Below are positions 15,444 to 25,406 of a stretch of 50,730 nt of DNA, piece by piece. How positions within the stretch are numbered: position 1 is the first letter of the stretch; each line of letters starts with the position of its first letter. Source of the DNA: Acidobacteriota bacterium (GTDB lineage Bacteria > Acidobacteriota > Terriglobia > Bryobacterales > Bryobacteraceae); NCBI GenBank assembly GCA_026394055.1, contig JAPKYZ010000071.1, positions 1 to 50,730 on the forward strand. Reading direction: 5' to 3'. The notes beneath the pieces are model-generated. The model saw only the letters and a list, made by a program, of their open reading frames with translations, had not been told where the DNA came from and made no database searches. Position numbers and translations under genes: made by a program.

Positions 15444-18266
15444 TTAGAAGTCGAACCGGGCCGCGAACTGCAGCATACGCGCCGCGTATGCCAGATTCGT
15501 GTTCTGCACCGGCCGGCCATAGGTGGCCAAGCCGATGTTGCCCACGTAGCTGCCGTAGTTCTGCGCATTGATCAGGTTGAAGGCCTCAAAGATGCCCGTC
15601 ACGCGCCACTTCTCCTTGATCGCCACGGCCTTCGAGAGCCGGAAGTCGACGCGGTTGATCGGCTGGCCGCGCAGCGAATTGCGCGCCACCGTCGTGTAAC
15701 CCGGCGCCACCGAAGGCGACAGGAACGACGGGTTGATGAAGGTGTTGGTGCCGGTCAAGAACGTGCGGGAGTTGGTGCCCGTGTAGCTGAACGGATTGGT
15801 GGGGCTTAGCGAAGCAAACGCCGCGCCGGAGCCGTAGTGGTAAAACAGGCTCGATTGAATGCCCCACGGCAGGTTGACGCTGCCGTTGAAGTTCAGCGTG
15901 TGGCGCTGGTCATCAAGCGATGGCCCCCACTCGTTCGCCAAGTCGAACTGGTTGTTCGGGTAGTAGAACGGCCCGGTGGAGCTGTCACGCAGCTTCGAGG
16001 CCGTGTAGGCGACGCCGGTCTGGTAGCGTGAACCGAACCGCCGCTGCAGTTCCATCTGGAAGCCGTAGTAGATGGCACCGACGCCGGTGGGCGTCACAAA
16101 TTGCTGGATCGGCGCAAAGCGTTTGTCCGGGCGTCCGGCGGTGTTGGGGTTGGCATTAAAGCCAGTGGCCGGGTTGAACGTCAGGTTGCGATCCATCCGG
16201 ATCCATTCGCGGTAGACCCTCCAGTAGACAAAGTCACCGGAGAACGTCCAGTCCTTACCAAAGCTGCGTTCCACGCCCATGGAGCCTTGGAACGAGTACG
16301 GCGTCAACGCGGGCTGGCCCAGGATCTGCAGGTTCTGCGTCAGCACGGGTGTCTTCCCGCTCAGGAAGTCGTCGCCGGTGGTCGCGCCGAACGGCTTGTT
16401 CAGGTCGATGTTCTGGTTGCCCACCTTGCTCACCGACACTTGCAGGGAGCTTTCCCCGTTGAAGATGGCTTGGTCGATCACCTGGTTGGCCTGGATGTCG
16501 GCATAGTAGAGGCCGACGCCGCCGCGGATGACGGTCTTGCGGCTGCCGGTGAGATCCCAGGCAAAGCCGACGCGCGGCGAGATGTTGTTGTTGTCACCAC
16601 CGCGCGCTGGAACCACACCACTCTTCAGCACGGGCGTCGACCAGACGCCGATGTCGTTGTCATAACGCACGCCCAGGTTTAGGGTGAGGCGGCGCGTGAT
16701 CTTCCAGTCGTCCTGCATCCAGAAGCCGACAATGTTGCGCGGGATGGAGAAATTGAAGTTGCCGAAACCCTGCGTATAAGTGGAGACCAGCGGCGCCACC
16801 GCGTTCAGGTTCCACGTCGAAGGGTCGTTCCAGACCGGGAAGGTGGTCACCAAGTTCGGCGTCGCCGAAATTGGGTTGGCCAAGCCGCGGATGTTCTGCT
16901 GGAAGTAGCCGGTGTGGTTGTTCGAAAGATACTCCGCACCCACCTTGATCGAGTGCGTGCCCTTCAGCCAGTAGAGATCGTCGCGGACCTGATTGGTCAG
17001 CTGATCGAAGATCTGGGGATAGTTGTAGGCGCCGCCGATGGTGATGCCGCCCGGGAACCGCATTTCCAGCGAATTCACCACCGGGTCATTGGTCCAGCCA
17101 AAGTAGTTGGCGCCGTACTTCACTTCGTTCACCACCGCTGGCGAAGCGATCCACTGCCAGTTCAAGAACCCGGAATGGCTCTTGCGGGTCCGGATGATGC
17201 CCTGGCTAGGGTGCGTGGCGCCGCCGACGCCGTCAAACGGGTTGTCGAACAGAAACATGTTGTAGCGGAACGACAGCTTCTGGTTCGGGCGGACCTGCCA
17301 GTCCACGCGGCTCAGTAGAGCTTTGCTTTGCGGGTTGGTGGGCAGCGAGAAGCTTTGCCCGGCGAAGCCTGCGGGCGAAGTGAAGATGGTGGAGGGCTGG
17401 CGCTCCCCTTCATAGGAGACAAAGAAGAACAGCTTGTCGGCGATCAGCTTGCCGCCAAAGGTGCCGCCGAACTGTTGGTTCGAGAACGGCAGCACGCGCT
17501 GCGCGATTGGGTCAGCGGCGTTCACCTTGTCGCTGCGGAAGAAGCCATAGCCGGAGCCATGCCAGTCATTGGTGCCGGAGCGCGTCTGCGCATTCACCTG
17601 GATCTGCGAGCTGCGGCCTAGCGTGGCGTCAAACCGGTTGGTGATCACCTGGAACTGCGACATCGCTTCCCGCGAAAACTGCGGCTGACCGAAGCCCGTG
17701 CCCGCCGCGTTCTGCGTCATCTGCTGGCCGTCCACGTTGATCTGGAAGCGGCCGCCGGAGACGCTACCGAGCGGCGTGTTACCCACCGCGTTCACCGTCA
17801 CGCCCGGCACCAGCAGCGAGAGCTCCATCCAGTTGCGGCCATTCAACGGAACGTTCTTCATGCGGCTGGGGTCGACGTTGCCGCCCACTTGCGAAGAGGT
17901 GGTTTCGACGACGCCCGCATCGGCCTGCACATCGATGGTGGTGGCCGACTGCGCCGGTTTCAACTGGAAGTCGAGCGTCGCACTCTGGCCCACCAGTAGA
18001 GAAAAGCTCCGCTCCGCCGGGGTGAAGCCGGGAGACTCGACGCGGATCTTGTACTCCGCCGCCGCGATGGAGGGGAAGATATAGAGTCCCGACGGATTGC
18101 TCAAGGTGGACGATGGCGCACCGCCCCCGGCTGGGGTCAGCCGCACGATGGCCTGGGGCACGACGGCGCCGCTGGCATCGGTGATCGTTCCTTGAATCGC
18201 GGTCTGCTGCGCCCAGGCCGCGGAGGCCAGCGCGAAAACGAATACACGTCTCCCGATCGAGAGCAT
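15444..18266 (-). CDS. TonB-dependent outer membrane receptor, Oar-like
   Basis: 940 residues. Signal peptide at the start (FVFALASAAWAQ), then a carboxypeptidase-regulatory-like beta-sandwich (IQGTITDASGAVVPQAIVRL ... GLYIFPSIAAAEYKIRVESPGF), a plug-like region with LNGRNWMELSLLVPG, and a long beta-barrel ending in phenylalanine (LQFAARFDF). This is the large Oar-like receptor type that is greatly expanded in Acidobacteria. AAGGAG lies before ATG 18266. It follows an exported M20 peptidase by 32 bases, which suggests import of peptides or peptide-linked compounds; substrate is inference. Confidence 0.92.
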   Translation of the reverse strand: MLSIGRRVFVFALASAAWAQQTAIQGTITDASGAVVPQAIVRLTPAGGGAPSSTLSNPSGLYIFPSIAAAEYKIRVESPGFTPAERSFSLLVGQSATLDFQLKPAQSATTIDVQADAGVVETTSSQVGGNVDPSRMKNVPLNGRNWMELSLLVPGVTVNAVGNTPLGSVSGGRFQINVDGQQMTQNAAGTGFGQPQFSREAMSQFQVITNRFDATLGRSSQIQVNAQTRSGTNDWHGSGYGFFRSDKVNAADPIAQRVLPFSNQQFGGTFGGKLIADKLFFFVSYEGERQPSTIFTSPAGFAGQSFSLPTNPQSKALLSRVDWQVRPNQKLSFRYNMFLFDNPFDGVGGATHPSQGIIRTRKSHSGFLNWQWIASPAVVNEVKYGANYFGWTNDPVVNSLEMRFPGGITIGGAYNYPQIFDQLTNQVRDDLYWLKGTHSIKVGAEYLSNNHTGYFQQNIRGLANPISATPNLVTTFPVWNDPSTWNLNAVAPLVSTYTQGFGNFNFSIPRNIVGFWMQDDWKITRRLTLNLGVRYDNDIGVWSTPVLKSGVVPARGGDNNNISPRVGFAWDLTGSRKTVIRGGVGLYYADIQANQVIDQAIFNGESSLQVSVSKVGNQNIDLNKPFGATTGDDFLSGKTPVLTQNLQILGQPALTPYSFQGSMGVERSFGKDWTFSGDFVYWRVYREWIRMDRNLTFNPATGFNANPNTAGRPDKRFAPIQQFVTPTGVGAIYYGFQMELQRRFGSRYQTGVAYTASKLRDSSTGPFYYPNNQFDLANEWGPSLDDQRHTLNFNGSVNLPWGIQSSLFYHYGSGAAFASLSPTNPFSYTGTNSRTFLTGTNTFINPSFLSPSVAPGYTTVARNSLRGQPINRVDFRLSKAVAIKEKWRVTGIFEAFNLINAQNYGSYVGNIGLATYGRPVQNTNLAYAARMLQFAARFDF

Positions 18267-18298
18267 TGAAGTCTCCTTGTGGTACGAAACTTGCGAAC

Positions 18299-19735
18299 TT
18301 ACTTCTTGGTCGCCGCTACGTCGAGGAGCGTCTTGTAGATAAGGTCTACGCCGGTCTCAAGCGAGGAGATGGGCACACGTTCATCATTGCCATGCATCCG
18401 CTTCAGATCTTCATGGTCAATGGGATAGGGATAGATGCCGTACACCGGGATGCCGCGTGAACGCCACGCGGAACTATCGGTGCCGGCCTGGAACAAATAC
18501 GGGGTGACTTTCGCCGTCGGATAAACCGCCAGCGCATGCTTCACCAGGGTCTTGTAGAGCTCGTTATCCAAGGGCGAAGGCTTCAGGGTGGAGCGCATCT
18601 TCGCGTACTCCTCCGCCTGCTTCTTCTGCTCGGGAGTCATCGGGCCGCGGCTCATGCCCATCGCAGCGGGCGTGATGTCGACCCGCGGGTCCTGCACCAC
18701 TTCCTTGATCTCGTCGATCAGCTCTTCGGTGGTGGTGCCGGGGATGGTGCGGAAGTTCAGCGTCACTTCGGCGTTGCCCGGGATCACGTTGCCGCGGAAG
18801 CCGGCGCTCATCAGCACGGGCGCGATGGTGTTGCGCATGATGGCGTGCAGCAGCGTGTCTTCGCTGATGATCTTGTCGGCCTCGGCCACTTTCACCGGGT
18901 CGTCAGACAAAAGATTCTTGAAGTGCGTCTTCATCGGCTCCGGCGACACGTCGCTGAGGGTCGAGAAGAACATCCGCGTCTCGGGCGTCAGTTTCACCTT
19001 GGTGTCGTAGGCGGAAAGCTTGGCCAGCGCGCGCGCCAGCGTGTAGATGGCGTTGTCGGGGCGGGGCATCGAGGAGTGGGTCGAGGTGCCTTTGGCATTC
19101 AGCGTCAGCGAGACGCCGCCCTTGTCGGCCGTCGAGATCGATACGTAGGACGTCTTGCCGTCCTTGCCCTTGATGATCCAGCCGCCTTCGTTCAGCGAAT
19201 ACTCGCAATCAATCTTGTCCCAGGCGACACGGGCCAGCCAGTTGGTGTTGTAGAGGCCGCCTTCCTCGTCCGCTTCGGACAGGAAGATGACGTCCCGGTC
19301 GAGTTTTACCTTGTTCTTCGCCAGGTCGAGGACCGCCTGCGCGAACACCGCCAAGCCGCCCTTAAAGTCGATGGCGCCGCGGCCGTAGACGGAACCCTCT
19401 TTCACCACGCCGGCAAAAGGATCGACGGTCCACTTCTCGCGTTCGACACCCACCACGTCGGCATGAGCGGCGAGCAGGACAGGCTTCTTAGAGCCATTGC
19501 CGCGCAGCCGCGCAATGAAGTGCGATTTGCCCTTCTGCGGCGTCTCAATGATGTCGATTTCAAAGCCCAACGGCGCGAACTTCGTCTTCAGAAACTGCGC
19601 CAGTTTATCTTCATTGCCGGGCGGGTTGGACGTGTCAATCTTGATGACATCCACCAGTAATTGCGCCACGGGCGGGAGATCGGCCGCCGAGGCCAGGGTG
19701 GTGACGGCCAAGGCGAGAGCAAGACGGTTGAGCAA
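18299..19735 (-). CDS. Exported M20-family metallopeptidase
   Basis: 478 residues from a TTG start with GAGGAGG upstream. Signal peptide NRLALALAVTTLASA. M20 signatures: LLAAHADVVGV (zinc His and Asp), GRGAIDFKGG (bridging Asp), SEADEEGG (catalytic and zinc Glu) and RAGTDSS-like C-terminal FQAGTDSSAWRSRG. Family members are di-zinc exopeptidases or dipeptidases. Being exported and followed by a TonB-dependent receptor gene, it likely trims peptides in the periplasm. Divergent from the gamma-glutamyltransferase gene across 153 bases. Confidence 0.9.
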   Translation of the reverse strand: MLNRLALALAVTTLASAADLPPVAQLLVDVIKIDTSNPPGNEDKLAQFLKTKFAPLGFEIDIIETPQKGKSHFIARLRGNGSKKPVLLAAHADVVGVEREKWTVDPFAGVVKEGSVYGRGAIDFKGGLAVFAQAVLDLAKNKVKLDRDVIFLSEADEEGGLYNTNWLARVAWDKIDCEYSLNEGGWIIKGKDGKTSYVSISTADKGGVSLTLNAKGTSTHSSMPRPDNAIYTLARALAKLSAYDTKVKLTPETRMFFSTLSDVSPEPMKTHFKNLLSDDPVKVAEADKIISEDTLLHAIMRNTIAPVLMSAGFRGNVIPGNAEVTLNFRTIPGTTTEELIDEIKEVVQDPRVDITPAAMGMSRGPMTPEQKKQAEEYAKMRSTLKPSPLDNELYKTLVKHALAVYPTAKVTPYLFQAGTDSSAWRSRGIPVYGIYPYPIDHEDLKRMHGNDERVPISSLETGVDLIYKTLLDVAATKK

Positions 19736-19870
19736 GCAGCCTCCTCAGAAACTAGGCGCTCGACGGAGGGCGCAGATTGAATAGATTGCAGGTTACGGTA
19801 GCGTGAACTCGATGTCAAGTCGATTGCCGCCAATTGCGCGCCGTGGCCGGTGGCTCGGCCGCGAGGGCCA

Positions 19871-19879
19871 TGCTAAACT
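19871..19879 (+). promoter_or_regulatory. Extended -10 element of the gamma-glutamyltransferase gene
   Basis: TGCTAAACT, identical to the element at 782-790. Predicted start near 19886, three bases before ATG 19889; no ribosome binding site fits in between. Confidence 0.5.
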
Positions 19880-19888
19880 CGCAAAACT

Positions 19889-21613
19889 ATGAAGTCTCTG
19901 CTTGCTGTGCTTTCGCTGGCCGCCATGGCGGTGGCCCAGGATGCTCCTGAAGTGGCTCCGGCTAAGGCGGTCCAGTCGCCTCCCCCCGTTCCCTACGACT
20001 CCGCCCGGCCGCTGATTGTCAGCAAGTATGGAATCGTTTCCGCCTCGAATTATCTGGCCTCCCTGGCCGGGGCTAAGGTGCTGGAACAGGGCGGCAACGC
20101 CATCGACGCGGCCATCGCCGCCAACGCCATGACTGGCCTGACCCAGCCCTTCGTCAATGGCATCGGCGGGGATTTGTTCGCCATCATTTATGAGGCCAAG
20201 ACCGGCAAAGTCTACGGCCTGAACGCCTCCGGCTGGACGCCCAAGGCGCTGAATCCGGAGTGGCTGAAGTCGAAAGGCATCACCAAGATCGACCCCATCG
20301 GCGTGCACGCCATCACGGTGCCCGGAGCTGTGGCCGGCTGGGAGGCGCTCCGCAAGCGGTTTGGCTCCAAAACGTTGAGCGAGATTCTGGCGCCCGCCAT
20401 TCTGCATGCCGAGCAAGGCTTTCCCGTCTCAGTGGTCACCGCGCGCAGTCTGGTGAACCCCCGCCTGATGAAGCAGCCCGGGTTTAAGGAGACCTATCTG
20501 GCGGCGGGCGAAAAGCCCACGCCCGGTGACACATTCAAGAACCCCGCCTTGGGCGAATCCCTGCGCATGCTGGGTAATAAGGGCCGCGATGGCTACTATA
20601 CCGGCAAGATGGCCGAGACGTTGGTCGAGTTCCTGAACAAGCAGGGCGGCGCCCACACGCTGGCCGACTTTGCCGAATATCAGCCCGAATGGGTGGAGCC
20701 CATCTCCACCACCTACCGCGGCTGGAAGATTTTTGAACTGCCGCCCAATGGCCAAGGCGTCGCCGCGCTTTCGATGCTGAACATCATGGAGCGCTTCCCC
20801 ATTGCCGACTACGGCCACAACTCGGCGGCCGCGATGCACGTCATGATCGAAGCCAAGAAGTTGGCCTATGCCGACATGGCCAAGTACGTCGGCGATCCGC
20901 GCTTTGGCGCCGTGCCCGTCAATGAGATGCTGTCGAAGGAGCTGGCGGAGCGGCGCGCGGGCTTGATCCGTATGGATAAGGCCGCTTGCGCGGTGCTGCC
21001 CTCCGAGATCAGCCAGAACTTGAACTCGAAGGGCCGCGAGACCATCTATCTTTCCGCGATTGATAAGGAAGGCAATATTGTCTCCCTGATCCAATCCAAC
21101 TACGCGGGCTACGGCACGGGCATGGTGGCGCCGGGGACGGGTTTCTCACTGCACAATCGGGGGGCGGGTTTTGAGCTGGCGGCGGGCAAGCCGAATTCGC
21201 TTGAAGGCCGCAAGCGTCCGCTGCACACCATCATTCCGGCCTTTATGGAAAAGGGTGACCAGAAGATCGGCTTCGGGATCATGGGCGGCTGGAATCAGTC
21301 CCAGGCGCATGCGCAGTTTGTCGCCAACGTGGTGGACTTCAAGATGAACGTGCAACAGGCGATTGAGGCGGCGCGCTTCACCAAGAGCACGTTTGAGGGG
21401 TGTGATGTGCAAATCGAGGGACGCGTGCCGGAGGGGACCCGTTCGGAGCTAACGCGCCGGGGCCATGCAATTACGGTGGTGCCCAACTATTCCATGGGCA
21501 TGGGGTTTGGCAGCGCCGTGCAGCGTGACACCAAGCGCAACGTCAACTTCTCCGGTACCGATCCGCGCGTGGATGGCGCGGCGATCCCGGAGAGTCCGTC
21601 GTTTAAGCCCTAA
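19889..21613 (+). CDS. ggt: Gamma-glutamyltransferase family protein
   Basis: 574 residues with a signal peptide (KSLLAVLSLAAMAVA). The large-subunit start YGIVSASNYLASLAGAKVLEQGGNAIDAAIAA and FVNGIGGDLFAIIYE are typical of the family. The proposed self-cleavage site and N-terminal nucleophile threonine is in GRETIYLSAIDKEGN; downstream are SNYAGYGTGMVAPGTGFSLHNRG and the LEGRKRPLHTIIPAF segment. These enzymes mature by self-cleavage in the periplasm and cleave gamma-glutamyl bonds of glutathione or related peptides. The exact substrate could instead be an acyl group. Its neighbours (exported peptidase, receptor) fit peptide use. Confidence 0.9.
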   Translation: MKSLLAVLSLAAMAVAQDAPEVAPAKAVQSPPPVPYDSARPLIVSKYGIVSASNYLASLAGAKVLEQGGNAIDAAIAANAMTGLTQPFVNGIGGDLFAIIYEAKTGKVYGLNASGWTPKALNPEWLKSKGITKIDPIGVHAITVPGAVAGWEALRKRFGSKTLSEILAPAILHAEQGFPVSVVTARSLVNPRLMKQPGFKETYLAAGEKPTPGDTFKNPALGESLRMLGNKGRDGYYTGKMAETLVEFLNKQGGAHTLADFAEYQPEWVEPISTTYRGWKIFELPPNGQGVAALSMLNIMERFPIADYGHNSAAAMHVMIEAKKLAYADMAKYVGDPRFGAVPVNEMLSKELAERRAGLIRMDKAACAVLPSEISQNLNSKGRETIYLSAIDKEGNIVSLIQSNYAGYGTGMVAPGTGFSLHNRGAGFELAAGKPNSLEGRKRPLHTIIPAFMEKGDQKIGFGIMGGWNQSQAHAQFVANVVDFKMNVQQAIEAARFTKSTFEGCDVQIEGRVPEGTRSELTRRGHAITVVPNYSMGMGFGSAVQRDTKRNVNFSGTDPRVDGAAIPESPSFKP

Positions 21614-21638
21614 CCGGACCCGCAAACAAAAACGCTCA

Positions 21639-21669
21639 CCGGAGCTGCGGCGTTTGGCCATAGCTCCGG
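21639..21669. terminator. Bidirectional terminator candidate
   Basis: CCGGAGCT (21639-21646) pairs with AGCTCCGG (21662-21669); AACG/CGTTTT form an outer extension with A-rich and T-rich flanks (AAACAAAAA on the left). Lies between the convergent ggt and cheX genes. Confidence 0.6.
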
Positions 21670-21710
21670 CATTGCCGTTTTGCGTCTGATTGTCCGCGCC
21701 GCCGGGCGGT

Positions 21711-22247
21711 TTAGCCCGCGACGTAGTGCGGTTGGAGGAACCCGGAGGTGACTTCGGATTCTTCAAGCTCGGTCTCATTGAGGGCCAATGACACCAGCAG
21801 CTCGCTGCCATCGCACATAAAGCTGATCGTAACCACTGCGGTCTTGCTGAGATTCTTGGTCCGGAAGTTACGGCCGAACACGACGGTCGGAATGCTGAGT
21901 CCAATGGTGCCCATGATTCCTTCCAGTTCCGTCTTCACGTTGCCCACCACCATGTTGGCCATCTCGCCAATGGCGTCAAGTACATCGCCATTGACGGATT
22001 CGTATTCGCTCATCATGAACGTGCCGGCCAGCTTGCGGGCCAGCGTCTCATTCATGGCGAGGGTACCGCTACCCGTGCAGCGGCCGGCCATACCCACGGT
22101 GGCAAAGACGCCATCCTGCGGGCCGGACATCGTGCCGGTCAATTGAAAAGGCTGAGCTGTCGCCTCCACCCCTAACATGGTGGAGCAGACATCCAGGGTG
22201 GCGTTACGGACCATGTCCGCCAGTTGCTCATGAGGAGGTAGCTGCAT
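21711..22247 (-). CDS. cheX: CheX-family chemotaxis protein
   Basis: 178 residues from ATG 22247; a TTG at 22301 would give a longer form. The helix LDAIGEMANMVVGNVKTELEG holds the E-x-x-N motif of CheC/CheX/FliY phosphatases, which hydrolyse CheY-phosphate, and the C-terminal strands ELLVSLALNETELEE fit the fold. It is encoded divergently from the main chemosensory cluster and probably dephosphorylates the response regulator there. No C-terminal extensions. Confidence 0.8.
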   Translation of the reverse strand: MQLPPHEQLADMVRNATLDVCSTMLGVEATAQPFQLTGTMSGPQDGVFATVGMAGRCTGSGTLAMNETLARKLAGTFMMSEYESVNGDVLDAIGEMANMVVGNVKTELEGIMGTIGLSIPTVVFGRNFRTKNLSKTAVVTISFMCDGSELLVSLALNETELEESEVTSGFLQPHYVAG

Positions 22248-22692
22248 ATATTGTCGGTCTCCGTTTTGAAGATCGCCTCCATGGCCAGGTGCCGAGAACA
22301 AAGCCGGCGGGCGCCTTATCCGCGCCTAAACTCCAACTCTGTCCCTAACTACCCGATCTTGGACAGCCGTGCTGCGGCCTGAAGTGTTGGCTGCCACCCA
22401 AGTCTACGTGGGGCGGGGCTGGCCGCTACCTCTCCGGCGCCAGCGGAGCCCTAGTGTTATCAGCGGTTTGCCCGCCAACTACCGTGAATCCAGGCGCAGG
22501 ATAACCGAAAGCCCGATTGGCAATCGTTGTCCTTTCAAAAGATGTATCGACGCGAATCCAGCCCATTTGCGATATTTTCACGAAATATTTCAATCTAAAG
22601 TGAACGACCCGGAGTTCGCGGCCGCACCGTAAGATTGCTGTTCAAGCTATCGCCCCAGGTTCCGATATGGGGCCTGTGGAAGGAGTTCACCC
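22248..22692. other. Intergenic control region between cheX and cheW
   Basis: Some 445 bases with no convincing gene; codon use of the one ORF (22369-22632) is poor. It must hold the promoters of both directions. An AT-rich dyad (ATATTT-TCACG-AAATAT, 22571-22587) stands out in a GC-rich setting, and a TAAGAT element is near 22630. No sigma28 consensus was found. Confidence 0.45.
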
Positions 22693-23220
22693 ATGGAAGC
22701 GATGACGGCTGCGGCCTCAAACAAGATCCCTGTTCCGATGGCGGGCGATGACCGGGCAGGCAAGTATCTGGCCTTTCAACTCGGTAAAGAAGAGTATGCC
22801 ATCCGCGTACTGAAAGTGCGCGAAATTATTGGTGTACAAGAGATCACCACCGTTCCCCAGACGCCCGACTATATTCGCGGCGTGTTCAATTTGCGGGGTA
22901 AGGTAATCCCGGTAGTGGATCTGCAGCGTAAGTTTGGCTTTGCCACTACTGAAAACAATGCGCGTACGTGCATCGTGGTGGTGGAAGTTGCCTCCGGCGG
23001 GCGGGTCATGCTGATGGGCATTCTGGTGGACGCGGTGTCGGAAGTCCGCAATATTGCGGCCGGCGACATCGAAGATACACCGGACTTTGGCCGCGACGTT
23101 TCGGTGCCCTATCTGCTGGGCGTAGCCAAGACCAAAGGCCAGGTGAATCTCCTGCTGGATATTGACTCGGCACTTCAAACCCACGAGGTGGAAGTGCTCA
23201 GCTCGATGGCTGTCTCCTAA
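22693..23220 (+). CDS. cheW: CheW coupling protein
   Basis: 175 residues. The CheW fold is clear: KYLAFQLGKEEYAIRVLKVREIIGVQEITTVPQTPDYIRGVFNLRGKVIPVVDLQRKFG, with the receptor-binding NLRGKVIPVVDL motif, and VDAVSEVRNI later. It bridges MCP receptors to CheA in the cytoplasmic array. GGAAGGAG precedes the ATG. First gene of the plus-strand chemosensory cluster; the next gene follows after 194 bases with its own ribosome binding site. Confidence 0.95.
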   Translation: MEAMTAAASNKIPVPMAGDDRAGKYLAFQLGKEEYAIRVLKVREIIGVQEITTVPQTPDYIRGVFNLRGKVIPVVDLQRKFGFATTENNARTCIVVVEVASGGRVMLMGILVDAVSEVRNIAAGDIEDTPDFGRDVSVPYLLGVAKTKGQVNLLLDIDSALQTHEVEVLSSMAVS

Positions 23221-23414
23221 ACGTCGGCTCAAGACGTGCACGGCGGTGGCCGATATGCCCCTTTAGTGAATAAGTTGTTGGACTTGAGGCCGGTGAGTCC
23301 AACTTCAATCCACCGGCTGGTGTCAAGGCACCGGCCCGGGCAACCCTCGTCCGGTCATCGCTTAACTGTTGCGGCTGGCACCCGAAGAAACGCCAAAATA
23401 AAGGAGTATCACAG

Positions 23415-23747
23415 ATGCGAGAACGTTGTATCCGTTATGGATTACTGGCGCTGGCGCTTGTCGCCACTGCCATGGGGCAGGTCAAGAAGATCTCCCATTC
23501 TGACTTGATGGCTACGGTAGCCGCCAAGACGGCTCCGGAGTACCCGGCCGCCGCTAAGCAGCTCCGCGTGCAGGGCACGGTTGAAGTGGAAGTCTTCATC
23601 ACCGAGGACGGGAAGTTAGAGAAAGCGGAGCCCGTAAGCGGCAATCCAATTCTCACCCGCGCCGCTGTCGAGTGCGTCAAGCAGTGGAAGTTCAAACCGT
23701 CCGGCAGTGCCGTCCAGGCGACACTGTCTTTCAATTTTAAGCTGTAA
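23415..23747 (+). CDS. Small exported TonB C-terminal domain protein
   Basis: 110 residues: signal peptide ([15 protein letters not shown]) and then a complete TonB C-terminal domain ([54 protein letters not shown]). There is no Pro-rich periplasmic spanner and no retained N-terminal anchor, so it may be a free periplasmic domain. AAGGAG precedes ATG 23415, and the MCP gene begins 13 bases after its stop. A TonB-like domain within a chemotaxis gene run is unusual; it may link energy transduction or envelope sensing to the receptor (inference). Confidence 0.85.
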   Translation: MRERCIRYGLLALALVATAMGQVKKISHSDLMATVAAKTAPEYPAAAKQLRVQGTVEVEVFITEDGKLEKAEPVSGNPILTRAAVECVKQWKFKPSGSAVQATLSFNFKL

Positions 23748-23760
23748 AGGAGTTAGTCCC

Positions 23761-25398
23761 TTGCTACAACGTATGACCCTCGGGGCCAAATTAACCGCCG
23801 GATTCGGCGCAATGATGATGCTCACGATCGCCGTGAGTGTCGGGGCGATCACGATCATCTCGCAGATCGGCGGCGACATGGACTATGCCGTCAACCGGGC
23901 GGGAAAGAGAAACTCGTTGGCGTGGCAGATGAACCACGCCTCCACCCGCGCCATGGCGATCGAACGGGGCATTCTACTGCGCAGTATCGTGCAGCAGACC
24001 GCGGCCGTGGAGCGTCACAAACAGGAATTCCGCGGCGCTGCTCAAGAACTTGAGAAGGCGTTGACGGAGATTCAGCCGCTGATCGATGATGAGGCGACGC
24101 GCGCGTCGGTGGACTCCATGCGTTCGCGCTTCCAGGCGCTGAACCAGGCCCATGACGAGTTGTTGCAGGCCATTGACCGGCAGCAGTTCGAGCAGGTGCA
24201 GAAGATCTCCGACGAGAAGGTGCAGCCGCGAGCGCAAGAGATCACGGCGGAAGCCGGGTCACTGCTGGCCCGCCAGACCGAAGCGGCCAATCAAGCCGCC
24301 GCCCGGGCCGGCAGCCGCGCCGGTGGCGCTTACTGGATCATCGGCTCCTTGATTGCCGTCTCCGGTGTGGTGGCCATCTTCTTGTGGTTCATGGTCCGCC
24401 GGTCCAGCACGACCCTGCAGGCTTTGGCGCAGGAGATGTCGAGCGGTGCCGGTGAAGTGGCGCAAGCCGCCTCGCAGGTGGCCGAAGCCAGCCAGTCGCT
24501 GGCGCAGGCAGCCAGCGAGCAGGCAGCGACGCTTGAAGAGACCGCCGCCTCCAGCCAACACCTGGCCAGCATGACCCGCTCCAACCTGGAGCACACCCAA
24601 GGCGCGACCGAATCGGTGGCCGTGGCCGACCGCCAGATTGCCGGCGCCAATCAGACGCTGGAATTGATGGTCAGCTCTATGCAGGAGATCACGGCATCGT
24701 CCGGTAAGATCTCGCGCATCATCAAGGTGATCGACGAAATCGCCTTCCAGACCAACATCCTCGCCCTGAACGCGGCCGTTGAAGCGGCCCGCGCCGGTGA
24801 GGCCGGTATGGGCTTTGCGGTGGTGGCCGACGAAGTGCGCAACCTGGCGCAACGCTGCGCCCAGGCCGCCAAGGACACCGCGGAACTGATCGAAGATTCG
24901 ATCGAGAAGTCCAACGGTGGCCAGACCAAGCTGGGTGAAGTGGTGCAGGCGATCAAAGCGATCACCGATAGCTCCACCAGCATCCGGACCTTGGTGGACA
25001 AGGTGAACCTCTCCAGCCGCGATCAGTCCCGGTCGATCGAGCAGATCTCGACGTCGGTCAACCAGATGCAGCGCGTCACGCAATCCACTGCCGCCAGCGC
25101 CGAACAAAGCGCCGCCGCCAGCCAGGAGATGAGCGCTCAGGCCGAAGGTATGCGGACCGCCGTGGACCGTCTGCACCAGCTAGTCGGTGGCAATGAGAAA
25201 CTGGCCGGCCCGGGCCGCCCGGTTGCCTCACGCCGCACCAGCAGCCCGTCGTCCTCATCGGCCAGCCAGCCCCGTACCGCCCGCACGTCCTCCACTCAAC
25301 TGGAGAGCTTGCGCCAAGCGGTGGCGCCGCAAGCGTCAAAGAGCAGCCAGGCCGTTGCTGATCCGTTCCCGATGGACGAAGAATTCCGCGAGTTTTAA
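23761..25398 (+). CDS. Methyl-accepting chemotaxis protein
   Basis: 545 residues. TTG 23761 has AAAGGAG at the right distance. TM1 about 10-37, a helical periplasmic four-helix-type sensor about 40-185, TM2 about 190-212 ([21 protein letters not shown]). No clear HAMP domain; the protein passes into a coiled-coil signalling domain whose hairpin tip [24 protein letters not shown]...[14 protein letters not shown] is at about 320-365. The C-terminal 60 residues are Ser/Ala/Pro-rich without the NWETF-like pentapeptide. Its neighbours supply all core partners, so it is the dedicated receptor of this cluster. Confidence 0.95.
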   Translation: MLQRMTLGAKLTAGFGAMMMLTIAVSVGAITIISQIGGDMDYAVNRAGKRNSLAWQMNHASTRAMAIERGILLRSIVQQTAAVERHKQEFRGAAQELEKALTEIQPLIDDEATRASVDSMRSRFQALNQAHDELLQAIDRQQFEQVQKISDEKVQPRAQEITAEAGSLLARQTEAANQAAARAGSRAGGAYWIIGSLIAVSGVVAIFLWFMVRRSSTTLQALAQEMSSGAGEVAQAASQVAEASQSLAQAASEQAATLEETAASSQHLASMTRSNLEHTQGATESVAVADRQIAGANQTLELMVSSMQEITASSGKISRIIKVIDEIAFQTNILALNAAVEAARAGEAGMGFAVVADEVRNLAQRCAQAAKDTAELIEDSIEKSNGGQTKLGEVVQAIKAITDSSTSIRTLVDKVNLSSRDQSRSIEQISTSVNQMQRVTQSTAASAEQSAAASQEMSAQAEGMRTAVDRLHQLVGGNEKLAGPGRPVASRRTSSPSSSSASQPRTARTSSTQLESLRQAVAPQASKSSQAVADPFPMDEEFREF

Positions 25399-25406
25399 TA
25401 ACCACC

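Noticed and set aside
22302..22692. Sigma28 (FliA-type) promoter before cheW
   Set aside because: A TAAAGT near 22596 lacks the matching GCCGATAA at the right spacing.
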